Position numbers and translations under genes: made by a program. Source: CAMBDR01 sp046597185 (GTDB lineage: Bacteria > Pseudomonadota > Gammaproteobacteria > Burkholderiales > Burkholderiaceae_D). From it: a DNA stretch of 5,352 nt. Location of the stretch: positions 1-5,352 of the forward strand of contig JBKJLF010000853.1 of assembly GCA_046597185.1 (NCBI GenBank), written 5' to 3'. The notes below the pieces were generated by a model. The model was given only the letters and a program-made list of their open reading frames with translations. It was not told where the DNA came from and searched no databases. Below, piece by piece: positions 1 through 5,352 of this stretch (its first letter is position 1; each line of letters opens with the position of its first letter).

Positions 1-3000
1 TAAACAATTTAAAAAACAAGGGTACAAAAAAGATCGCCAAAAAGGTCGCGCCCAACATGCCGCCCAACACCCCGGTGCCCAGCGATTGGCGCGCGCCCGC
101 GCCCGCCCCATTCGAAAACGCCAGCGGTGCCACGCCCAAAATAAAGGCCAGCGATGTCATTAAAATGGGCCTGAAACGCAAGCGCGCCGCCTCCAGCGCA
201 GCCGCCACCGGCGCATAGCCTTCATGCACTTTCATGACGGCAAATTCAACAATCAAAATCCCGTTTTTGGCCGATAAGCCCAATAAGGTCACCAGGCCAA
301 TCTGAAAATACACGTCATTGGTAAAGTGGCGCAAATACACCGCCAGCAAAGCGCCAAAAATACCAACCGGCATGGCCAATAACACCGAAAACGGCAAGGA
401 CCATTTTTCATATTGCGCCGCCAAAATCAGAAAGATCATCACCACCCCCGCCACCAAAGCCAGCGTACCCGCATCGCTGCTGCGCTTTTCTTGAAATGAG
501 GCACCGCCCCAGTCATAAATCACGTCAGCAGGTAAAACCTCGGAGCACACCCGCTCCATGGCGGCAATGGCCTGGCCCGAACTAAAGCCGGGTTTGGCTT
601 CACCCAATATTTTAATCGCGGGCAGCGCATTAAAGCGCTCCACCGAATCCGGGCCGGAAACAAAGCTGACCTTGGTAAAGGCACGCATTGGTATCATTTG
701 CCCACTGTTTGATCGCACAAATAAATTGCCAATGTCTTCCGGCTTGGAACGATATTGGGCATCGGCTTGCAATTGCACAGTGTAAATCCGCCCGTTTTTA
801 TTGAAGTCATTCACATAATAACTACCCAGCGTGGCCGCCAGGGTGTTATACACATCCGACAACACAATGCCCATGGCGCGCGCCTTGTCGTTATCCACAT
901 CGACATATAATTGCGGTGAATTGGCTTGAAACAGCGATTTAACGCCCGCCAGTTCCGGCTGTTTATTGGCTTGCGCCAAAAATTCCGGCAACACCTCCGC
1001 CAGATGCAGCACCCCGCCCTCACCTTTATTGCGCAAATAAAACTCAAAACCACCGGTTTGGCCCACGCCCTGAATCGCCGGTGGGCTGAAAAACAGGGGC
1101 AAGCCTTGTTTGATGCGTCCGTTTTTGCCATACGCTTCACCCACCAGATCCTTGGCCGATTGATTGCGCTCATCCCACGGGCGCAAGGGGAAAAACATGG
1201 TCGCGGTTGACGACTTTAAACCGCCGCCCCCCAAAATATCCAGCCCCACCAGGGCGGCGATATTGGCGATATTTTTATTGCCCTTCATATTCGCTTCCAC
1301 TTGTTTGGTCACGGCATCGGTACGATCCATGGCCGCGCCTTGTGGCAACACCACAACCCCCAGGAAGTAACCCTGATCTTCATCCGGCACCAAGCCGTTG
1401 GGCACGGCTTTCCACAGCACCCCGGTCACCGCCACCATCGCGCCAAACAAGAAAATACCTAACAACGCACGCCGCATTAAAAAACCCACGCCTTGGGTGT
1501 AGCCTCGCGTCAAACCCAAAAAGCCGCGATTAAACACCTCAAAAAAACCACCAAAAAACCGACTTGGCCGATGCCCACCCGGCTTTAATAACAAGGCGCA
1601 CAAAGCCGGCGTCAAGGTGAGTGCGACAAAGCCAGACAAGATCACCGCAATCGAGATAGTGACTGAAAACTGGCGATACAACTCACCCGCCAAGCCACCC
1701 AAAAACGCAATCGGACCAAATGCCGCCACCAGCACCAACACAATCGCAATCACCGGGCCAGTCACTTCGTGCATCGCTTCAATCGCCGCTGCTTTCGGGT
1801 CCATGCCCTCTTCGCGCATCAGGCGTTCGACGTTTTCCAACACCACAATCGCATCGTCCACCACAATCCCTATCGCTAACACCATGCCAAACAGGGTCAG
1901 CGTATTGATGCTATAGCCCAGTAAATGCAAACCCGCCAGCGTGCCAATCAGGGAGACTGGCACCGCCAGCGTGGGGATAATGGTGGCGCGCCAGCTTTGT
2001 AAAAACACAAACACCACGATAAACACCAACACCATCGCTTCGCCCAAGGTCTTTAAAACTTCGACGATGGATTCGGTCACAAAAGGGGTGGTGTCGTAGG
2101 GGGTGGCATAGGTCAGGCCTTCGGGGAATTTGGCTTTAAGTTGCTGCAAGCGCGCTTCCACCGCTTTACGTGTATCAAGCGCATTGGCCCCGGTTTGCAG
2201 GAAGATACCCAGGTTGGACGAATGATGGCCGTTGATGCGGCCACGCAAATTATAGTCACGCGAACCCAACTCCACCCGCGCCACGTCAGACAAACGCACA
2301 CTGGCCCCACCTTTGGCGGTTTTGAGCAAGATATTGGCAAAATCCGCCACTTCCAACAAGCGCCCCTTGGCGGTGACGGTGAGGGTCAGTTCTTCGGTAT
2401 TGCCCGGTGTGGCCCCGATTTTACCCGCCGCGTACTGGGCGTTTTGCTCGCTCACGGCGTTGGCAATATCGGTGACGGTAATGCCCAGTTGCGCCATGCG
2501 GTCGGGCTGCATCCAGATGCGCATGGCATAGTCGCGCGCACCGAAAATCTGCACATTGGTGGTGCCGGGTACGCGCTTGATTTCATCCAAAATATTTTGA
2601 CTGACATAATTGGATAAATACAGCGTGTCATAGCGGTCATCAGGTGAATAAAAGGCCGCCACCACCAAAAAATTGGCCGAGCTTTTCGCTACCGTGACGC
2701 CTTGCCGCCGCACTTCCTGCGGTAATTTGGCATCGGCCTGGCGCACCCGGTTGTTGACGTTGACAGCGGCAATATCCAGATTGGTGCCCACTTCAAAGGT
2801 GATATTGATCGTAACCCGGCCATCGCCCGAGGAAACCGAGTTCATATACAACATGTGCTCAACGCCATTGATTTGCTCTTCGATGGTGGCGGCCACGGTG
2901 CGCTCAATCACTTCAGCCGAGGCACCGGGGTAAAATGCCGTCACATTCACGACCGGCGGGGCAATTTCGGGGTAGCGCGCAATCGGCAGCACGCGTAAGG

Positions 3001-3079
3001 CCGCCAAACCTGCCAACACGATCAGGAGCGAGAGCACGCTGGCAAAAATGGGGCGTTCAATAAAAAACTTGGAAAACAT
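1..3079 (-). CDS. RND multidrug efflux pump, inner-membrane permease (AcrB/MexF/OqxB-like, HAE-1 family), 3' end cut by window edge
   Basis: This is the proton-driven inner-membrane pump of a tripartite efflux system. It takes drugs or other amphiphiles from the periplasm and outer leaflet and passes them to an outer-membrane channel. It starts at an ATG (3079-3077) with AAGGA six bases upstream and reads 1026 codons without a stop to base 1. AcrB has 1049 residues, so roughly 15-30 are missing. Seen in the translation: the family N-terminus with FFIERPIFA and helix TM1 (about 9-28); porter segments including SPDDRYDTLYLSNY, close to MexF as I remember it; TM2-TM4 (about 345-412) with the VVDDAIVVLENVER motif, giving D408/D409 (AcrB D407/D408); a glycine-rich switch-loop region (617-620); TM10 SAKNGILIVEF with K938; and RFRPILMTS with R968 and T975. 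All proton-relay residues are therefore kept. It lies 101 bp after the adaptor gene and is presumably cotranscribed with it. The MexF/OqxB assignment is from remembered motifs, and the substrate is unknown. Confidence 0.96.
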   Translation of the reverse strand, partial: MFSKFFIERPIFASVLSLLIVLAGLAALRVLPIARYPEIAPPVVNVTAFYPGASAEVIERTVAATIEEQINGVEHMLYMNSVSSGDGRVTINITFEVGTNLDIAAVNVNNRVRQADAKLPQEVRRQGVTVAKSSANFLVVAAFYSPDDRYDTLYLSNYVSQNILDEIKRVPGTTNVQIFGARDYAMRIWMQPDRMAQLGITVTDIANAVSEQNAQYAAGKIGATPGNTEELTLTVTAKGRLLEVADFANILLKTAKGGASVRLSDVARVELGSRDYNLRGRINGHHSSNLGIFLQTGANALDTRKAVEARLQQLKAKFPEGLTYATPYDTTPFVTESIVEVLKTLGEAMVLVFIVVFVFLQSWRATIIPTLAVPVSLIGTLAGLHLLGYSINTLTLFGMVLAIGIVVDDAIVVLENVERLMREEGMDPKAAAIEAMHEVTGPVIAIVLVLVAAFGPIAFLGGLAGELYRQFSVTISIAVILSGFVALTLTPALCALLLKPGGHRPSRFFGGFFEVFNRGFLGLTRGYTQGVGFLMRRALLGIFLFGAMVAVTGVLWKAVPNGLVPDEDQGYFLGVVVLPQGAAMDRTDAVTKQVEANMKGNKNIANIAALVGLDILGGGGLKSSTATMFFPLRPWDERNQSAKDLVGEAYGKNGRIKQGLPLFFSPPAIQGVGQTGGFEFYLRNKGEGGVLHLAEVLPEFLAQANKQPELAGVKSLFQANSPQLYVDVDNDKARAMGIVLSDVYNTLAATLGSYYVNDFNKNGRIYTVQLQADAQYRSKPEDIGNLFVRSNSGQMIPMRAFTKVSFVSGPDSVERFNALPAIKILGEAKPGFSSGQAIAAMERVCSEVLPADVIYDWGGASFQEKRSSDAGTLALVAGVVMIFLILAAQYEKWSLPFSVLLAMPVGIFGALLAVYLRHFTNDVYFQIGLVTLLGLSAKNGILIVEFAVMKVHEGYAPVAAALEAARLRFRPILMTSLAFILGVAPLAFSNGAGAGARQSLGTGVLGGMLGATFLAIFFVPLFFKLF

Positions 3080-3085
3080 GCCGTA

Positions 3086-3090
3086 TCCTT
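3086..3090 (-). promoter_or_regulatory. Ribosome binding site of the RND pump gene
   Basis: Read on the minus strand, AAGGA lies six bases before the ATG at 3079. It fixes the pump start, agrees with the conserved N-terminus (MFSKFFIERPIF), and lets the pump be translated independently of the adaptor, whose stop codon is about 100 bases upstream. Confidence 0.8.
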
Positions 3091-3104
3091 GAGGTATCTT
3101 TCTG

Positions 3105-3134
3105 TGTATTTTGCTGTATTTGCTGTATTTATGC
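3105..3134. repeat. Imperfect tandem repeat, three TGTATTT-GC units
   Basis: On the plus strand three adjacent units read TGTATTTTGC, TGTATTTGC and TGTATTTATGC (10, 9 and 11 bases). They lie in the 101 bp space between the adaptor stop and the pump start, 15 bases from the pump Shine-Dalgarno. On the transcript strand they are A-rich (GCAAATACA-type), so they would form an unstructured leader for the pump. Function is unknown. An A-rich ribosome standby or enhancer segment is possible. Confidence 0.7.
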
Positions 3135-3153
3135 GCAAACCCGGCTACTCAAA

Positions 3154-3192
3154 CTCAGTGGGCTGGCTCAGTGGGCCGGCTCAGTGGGTCGA
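3154..3192. repeat. 13 bp tandem repeat, three units, overlapping the adaptor stop codon
   Basis: Three 13-base units start at 3154, 3167 and 3180, each beginning CTCAGTGGG and then varying (CTGG, CCGG, TCGA). The rightmost unit contains the last codons and the TGA stop (3183-3181) of the adaptor gene. The other two lie in the intergenic space. Because 13 is not a multiple of three, the copies beyond the stop are in different frames, so they look like duplications of the gene's 3' end into non-coding DNA. No stable hairpin is apparent. Confidence 0.75.
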
Positions 3193-4374
3193 TACTGCCA
3201 GCGCAACCGGTTTTACCGTCATGCCCGGCGTATGCGCTTTCATGAAGCCATCCACCAACACCCGCTCGCCCGCCTTCAAGCCTTTGCTCACAATCCATTC
3301 GCCATTGGACCAGCCATCCAATTCCACCGTATGCGCTTGCAATTTATTGTCGGCCCCCACGGTGAACACGGTTTTTCCACCCTGCCCGTCGGTCACCGCG
3401 CGTTGCGGTATCGCCAATGCATCGGTGCGGGTGACGCCCTGCAAGGCAACCCGCACAAATTGGCCGGGGCGCAACACCCCTTTTGGGTTAGCCACTTGCG
3501 CGCGCGCATCAAAGCCACCGGTGTTGGGGTTGACTCTTTCGCTGGAAAAATTCATTTTGCCGATCAAGGGATAAATACTACCGTCCGCCAGCTTGAGTTT
3601 TACCGCAAAATCCAGGCTGCCATTATTGGCACGCGGCCCCGCCAGCTTGACTTTGCCCGTAGCCAGATCCCGATTCATTTTTAAATAGTCGGTTTCGGAA
3701 ATACTGAATTGAATGAAGATCGGGTCAGTCTGGACGATGGTGGTAAGCAAGCTGTCGGCGCTGCTCAGCAAGCTGCCTTCGGATTTGGCGGCCACGCCGG
3801 TAATGCCGTCTATCGGGGCCAGCACTTTGGTATAGCCCAAATTGAGTTTGGCTTCATTGGCCTGGGCTTGCACTTGCTTCAAGCTCGCTTCCAGGGTTTC
3901 CTGCGCGGATTTGGCATCGTCAAATTCTTTTTGGCTGATGGCTTTTTCAAGCGCCAGCGGCGTTAAACGGGCCAGTTCGCGCTGGGCTTGATTGAGCCGT
4001 GCTTGCGCCACCGCAACGGCAGCTTGAGTGGAGGCAAGCTGGGTCTGGAAATTGCCCGCATCCAATTCAAACAACAAACTGCCCGCCTTGACCCGCGCGC
4101 CTTCTTCATAATGCCGTTTTGCCAAAATACCGCCGACACGTGCGCGCACTTCGGTTTCACGCGAGCCAGCGGTTTGGCCAACATATTCAAAATCTTGCGC
4201 CAGATTGCGCGCTTGAAGTGTGATCACATTCACTTCGGGTGGTGGTGGGGCCTTGGAGTTATTGCCGCTGGGCGCTGCATTGCGACCAACGGGTGCTTGG
4301 CCGCAAGCAAGCAGCATCGGCAGTACCACACAAGAAAGGGCGGCTAGCCCAAAGCAGGAATTCAACGATCTCAT
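3181..4374 (-). CDS. RND efflux periplasmic adaptor (membrane fusion protein, AcrA/MexE-like lipoprotein)
   Basis: This 397-residue periplasmic adaptor links the RND pump to a TolC-family channel. From the N-terminus: a lipoprotein signal with lipobox LLAC (Cys24), then a Pro-rich linker (APPPPEV); a first half-lipoyl domain (about 74-107, VRARVGGIL onward); and a helical hairpin (about 108-182) rich in A/Q/L. The hairpin carries RLTPLALEKAIS (R136, L140, S147), matching the R(x)3L(x)6S motif by which AcrA-type adaptors contact TolC tips. The second half-lipoyl part (LAPIDGITG) follows, then beta-barrel and membrane-proximal parts with GVLRPGQFVRV (about 299-309). Size matches AcrA (397). The frame is also open upstream to a TTG at 4389, but the ATG at 4374 gives a normal short lipoprotein signal with GAG eight bases upstream, so I prefer it. 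Cys24 is followed by Gly, not the Asp seen in AcrA. The gene is first in the operon, before the pump. Confidence 0.95.
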   Translation of the reverse strand: MRSLNSCFGLAALSCVVLPMLLACGQAPVGRNAAPSGNNSKAPPPPEVNVITLQARNLAQDFEYVGQTAGSRETEVRARVGGILAKRHYEEGARVKAGSLLFELDAGNFQTQLASTQAAVAVAQARLNQAQRELARLTPLALEKAISQKEFDDAKSAQETLEASLKQVQAQANEAKLNLGYTKVLAPIDGITGVAAKSEGSLLSSADSLLTTIVQTDPIFIQFSISETDYLKMNRDLATGKVKLAGPRANNGSLDFAVKLKLADGSIYPLIGKMNFSSERVNPNTGGFDARAQVANPKGVLRPGQFVRVALQGVTRTDALAIPQRAVTDGQGGKTVFTVGADNKLQAHTVELDGWSNGEWIVSKGLKAGERVLVDGFMKAHTPGMTVKPVALAVSTH

Positions 4375-4406
4375 CAACGCATCTCGCAACTCAAAAGAAG
4401 TGGCCC

Positions 4407-4412
4407 ATTATA
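4407..4412 (-). promoter_or_regulatory. Putative -10 box of the efflux operon promoter
   Basis: On the minus strand the sequence reads TATAAT exactly, 32 bases before the ATG at 4374. That would place transcription start near 4400 and leave a leader of about 25 bases. No good TTGACA-like -35 is found 16-18 bases upstream (the region around 4429-4436 reads CACCGAAC). A small inverted repeat, AACC-N5-GGTT (4419-4431), sits in the spacer. A strong -10 with a poor -35 suggests help from an activator, or it may be a chance match. The start site has not been mapped. Confidence 0.5.
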
Positions 4413-4452
4413 AAGCGTAACCGCGCAGGTTCGGTGATTGCTTCAAGTCTGA

Positions 4453-4524
4453 ATGATGGTTGTCGTTAAATCGGTCGCTAAATCGGTCGTCAAATCGCCA
4501 GCTTGGCCGGGAAACTTGTCCTGA
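4453..4524 (+). CDS. Possible 23-residue peptide with Val-Lys-Ser repeats (speculative)
   Basis: An ATG-ATG pair at 4453/4456 opens a frame of 23 codons ending in TGA at 4522-4524. The peptide reads MMVVVKSVAKSVVKSP followed by AWPGNLS. Its VVKS/VAKS/VVKS repeat is the translation of the 12 bp tandem array at 4463-4498, and because the unit is a multiple of three the frame survives through the repeat. There is no clear Shine-Dalgarno before it (AAGTCTGA at best). It lies just upstream of the promoter-like TATAGT at 4532 and the small membrane protein. It could be a leader peptide or chance; I lean to chance. Confidence 0.12.
   Translation: MMVVVKSVAKSVVKSPAWPGNLS
4463..4498. repeat. 12 bp tandem repeat, three units (TCGNNAAATCGG)
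   Basis: Three adjacent 12-base units read TCGTTAAATCGG, TCGCTAAATCGG and TCGTCAAATCGC. They lie in the divergent intergenic region, about 50-90 bases upstream of the efflux -10 box and about 150 bases before the small membrane protein gene. Regularly spaced AAATCG cores, about one helical turn apart, could be a set of binding sites for a regulator of either divergent unit. They could equally be a replication-slippage product. Nothing in the sequence decides between these. Confidence 0.75.
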
Positions 4525-4531
4525 AGTAGGC

Positions 4532-4537
4532 TATAGT
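4532..4537 (+). promoter_or_regulatory. Weak candidate -10 box for the small membrane protein / ene-reductase unit
   Basis: TATAGT matches five of six bases of TATAAT and lies about 110 bases before the ATG at 4646. There is no TTGACA-like -35 at 16-18 bases; instead GGGAAAC occurs at 4509-4515. An inverted repeat, CTTGT (4515-4519) with ACAAG (4538-4542), encloses the box and could be an operator. Low confidence, offered because some promoter is needed between the divergent genes. Confidence 0.3.
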
Positions 4538-4546
4538 ACAAGCGTA

Positions 4547-4594
4547 GGTGCTAAGGAAGGTGCTAAGGAACGTATTAAAGAAGCTATTAAAAAA
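4547..4594. repeat. 12 bp tandem repeat, four units, two identical and two diverged
   Basis: Two identical units GGTGCTAAGGAA (4547-4558, 4559-4570) are followed by two diverged units, CGTATTAAAGAA and GCTATTAAAAAA. All keep an N-N-T-N-N-T-A-A-R-R-A-A pattern. In the frame of the downstream gene they would encode GAKE, GAKE, RIKE, AIKK, a basic amphipathic stretch. The strong Shine-Dalgarno at 4633 argues that this stretch is untranslated leader. It would lie in the 5' UTR if transcription starts near the TATAGT at 4532. Confidence 0.75.
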
Positions 4595-4632
4595 CCTGGT
4601 ACAGCTCAATTCGCATTGTATTCAAACTTTTC

Positions 4633-4637
4633 AGGAG
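4633..4637 (+). promoter_or_regulatory. Ribosome binding site deciding the start of the small membrane protein
   Basis: AGGAG ends eight bases before the ATG at 4646. The reading frame is open further upstream to a TTG at 4460, but that codon has no comparable site and the extra residues are repeat-derived, so this site settles the start at 4646. Confidence 0.8.
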
Positions 4638-4645
4638 TAGCGATC

Positions 4646-5017
4646 ATGCCTTTAATTATTATCGGATTACTATTTATTTTATTTGGCGTCTTTTCCGGCA
4701 CCGTCTTGGTCATTGTGCCTTTGGGGCTGGTTGGCTGGAATGCGGGTGTGAGTCTGTGGGTATTATTTCCACTGTTTTGCGTGCTCGGTTATGTGCTATT
4801 TGTCATCGGTGCCAAAAACAACCAAACCCGCACCCTGTCGATTGCAGTATCCGGTTTGTTACTGCTACTGGCCACTGGTGCGGCAGCGGGTTTGGTTGCA
4901 TCGGCTACCGCTCACCCGGTCACCAATACCTTGTCGCTTTGGTATGTATTGGTTATCGCCGGCGTGCTGGGCTTTATTGGCACCGCTTCCTTCAACAGCA
5001 ATCGTGAAAAAATTTAA
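4646..5017 (+). CDS. Small integral membrane protein of unknown function, about four transmembrane helices
   Basis: I do not recognise a family for this 123-residue protein. It starts at ATG 4646 with a strong AGGAG and begins directly with a hydrophobic stretch, MPLIIIGLLFILFGVFSG. It appears to have four membrane helices, at about 2-26, 34-54, 63-86 and 97-115, with a short polar loop GAKNNQTRT (about 56-64) and a polar end NSNREKI. There is no cleavable-signal pattern and no obvious catalytic residue. The helices are rich in Gly, Leu and Val, as in small inner-membrane accessory proteins. It stops 13 bases before the ene-reductase start, so the two probably form one transcript, divergent from the efflux operon. 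The frame stays open 62 codons further upstream through the repeat arrays, but those codons are probably leader. That it is a real gene is well supported by its Shine-Dalgarno and composition; its role is unknown. Confidence 0.85.
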   Translation: MPLIIIGLLFILFGVFSGTVLVIVPLGLVGWNAGVSLWVLFPLFCVLGYVLFVIGAKNNQTRTLSIAVSGLLLLLATGAAAGLVASATAHPVTNTLSLWYVLVIAGVLGFIGTASFNSNREKI

Positions 5018-5030
5018 TCAGAAAGCTTCC

Positions 5031-5352
5031 ATGCTCAGCCACTTATTCAGTCACCTACTTAAACCGCTGCAAATTGGCGCAGTCAGCGCGCCCAACCGCG
5101 TCATCATGGCCCCCCTCACGCGCTCGCGCGCCAAGCGCCCTGGCGATATTCCGCAGGCCATGAATGTGCAATATTATGTCCAGCGCGCCAGTGCTGGTTT
5201 AATTGTCAGCGAAGCGAGCCAAATTTCAACCCAGGGCCAGGGCTATGCCTGGACGCCGGGCATTTACACCGATGCGCAAGAGGCAGGCTGGAAAAGCGTG
5301 GTCGATGCGGTACACACAGCGGGTGGGCGCATGGCCTTGCAACTATGGCATG
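5031..5352 (+). CDS. nemA: NemA-like FMN-dependent ene-reductase (old yellow enzyme / N-ethylmaleimide reductase), 3' part beyond the window
   Basis: The first 107 codons of an old yellow enzyme family flavoprotein are present; family members have about 360-370 residues. Such enzymes use NADPH and FMN to reduce electron-poor C=C bonds, and NemA relatives also act on nitro compounds, nitrate esters and maleimides in the cytoplasm. The first FMN-barrel strand appears as PNRVIMAPLTRSRA, with T30 at the place of the flavin-tuning Thr (NemA/PETNR T26, OYE1 T37). PGDIP followed by YYVQRASAGLIVSEASQIS is the family signature. LQLWH closes the window, with Q104 and W106 matching Q100 and W102. The constant offset of four argues for a correct start at 5031. 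The catalytic His/Asn pair (H181/H184 or His/Asn) lies beyond the edge. The Shine-Dalgarno is weak (GAAAG). It follows the small membrane protein by 13 bases and may be translationally helped by it. Confidence 0.93.
   Translation, partial: MLSHLFSHLLKPLQIGAVSAPNRVIMAPLTRSRAKRPGDIPQAMNVQYYVQRASAGLIVSEASQISTQGQGYAWTPGIYTDAQEAGWKSVVDAVHTAGGRMALQLWH

Noticed and set aside
2141..2617. Plus-strand open frame of 158 codons opposite the pump
   Set aside because: It is antisense to strongly conserved RND sequence, has no ribosome site and has low-quality composition. It is a shadow of the codon usage on the other strand.
811..2640. Minus-strand frames at 811-1173, 2113-2340 and 2452-2640, which might suggest a broken pump gene
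   Set aside because: They lie in a different frame from the pump. The pump frame itself (lowest base of each codon equal to 2 modulo 3) is open from 3079 to base 1 and matches the family throughout, so the gene is intact.
3080..3180. Terminator or separate promoter between adaptor and pump
   Set aside because: I see no GC-rich hairpin followed by a T run on the minus strand and no convincing promoter boxes. Cotranscription is the simpler reading.
3089..3684. Plus-strand open frames of 161 and 166 codons opposite the adaptor
   Set aside because: They overlap a clearly recognisable adaptor gene on the other strand, overlap each other and resemble no protein I know.
4375..4389. TTG at 4389 as the adaptor start
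   Set aside because: It would add five residues before the signal peptide. The ATG at 4374 gives a normal lipoprotein signal and a usable Shine-Dalgarno, though the TTG cannot be fully excluded.
4515..4542. CTTGT...ACAAG inverted repeat as a terminator or structured RNA
   Set aside because: Only five base pairs around an 18-base loop with no following T run. It is too weak for a terminator and is mentioned only as a possible operator.
4463..4594. CRISPR-like array
   Set aside because: Units are 12 bases, directly adjacent with no spacers, and the two arrays differ in sequence. They are simple tandem repeats.

Overview
The window (about 50% GC by eye) looks like a Gram-negative proteobacterial chromosome, most likely beta- or gammaproteobacterial. 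The signs are a tripartite RND efflux operon with a lipoprotein adaptor, a NemA-type old yellow enzyme and ordinary Shine-Dalgarno sites. I cannot name the genus.

The left four fifths is a two-gene efflux operon on the minus strand. The periplasmic adaptor (membrane fusion protein) occupies 4374 to 3181. After a 101 bp gap comes the RND inner-membrane pump, from 3079 down to the left edge. The pump frame is open for 1026 codons with no stop or frameshift and leaves the window near its C-terminus. It carries all the proton-relay residues I looked for (D408, D409, K938, R968, T975) and most resembles the MexF/OqxB branch of the HAE-1 family. The pair should export hydrophobic or amphiphilic compounds with a TolC-family outer-membrane channel, which is not in the window. 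A perfect TATAAT box lies just upstream of the adaptor.

To the right, on the plus strand and divergent from the efflux operon, is a small unrecognised four-helix membrane protein (4646-5017). It is followed 13 bp later by the start of a NemA-like ene-reductase (5031 to the right edge). The two probably share a transcript. An efflux pump beside an enzyme that reduces electrophiles could be a combined response to reactive compounds, but that is inference, and no regulator gene is visible here.

The least ordinary feature is a set of four short imperfect tandem repeat arrays (three or four units of about 9-13 bp). They lie only in the two larger intergenic spaces. Two fall between the adaptor and pump genes, one of them overlapping the adaptor stop codon, and two lie upstream of the small membrane protein. 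I found no RNA gene, CRISPR array, insertion sequence or convincing new system. Most of the window is ordinary, well-conserved efflux machinery.
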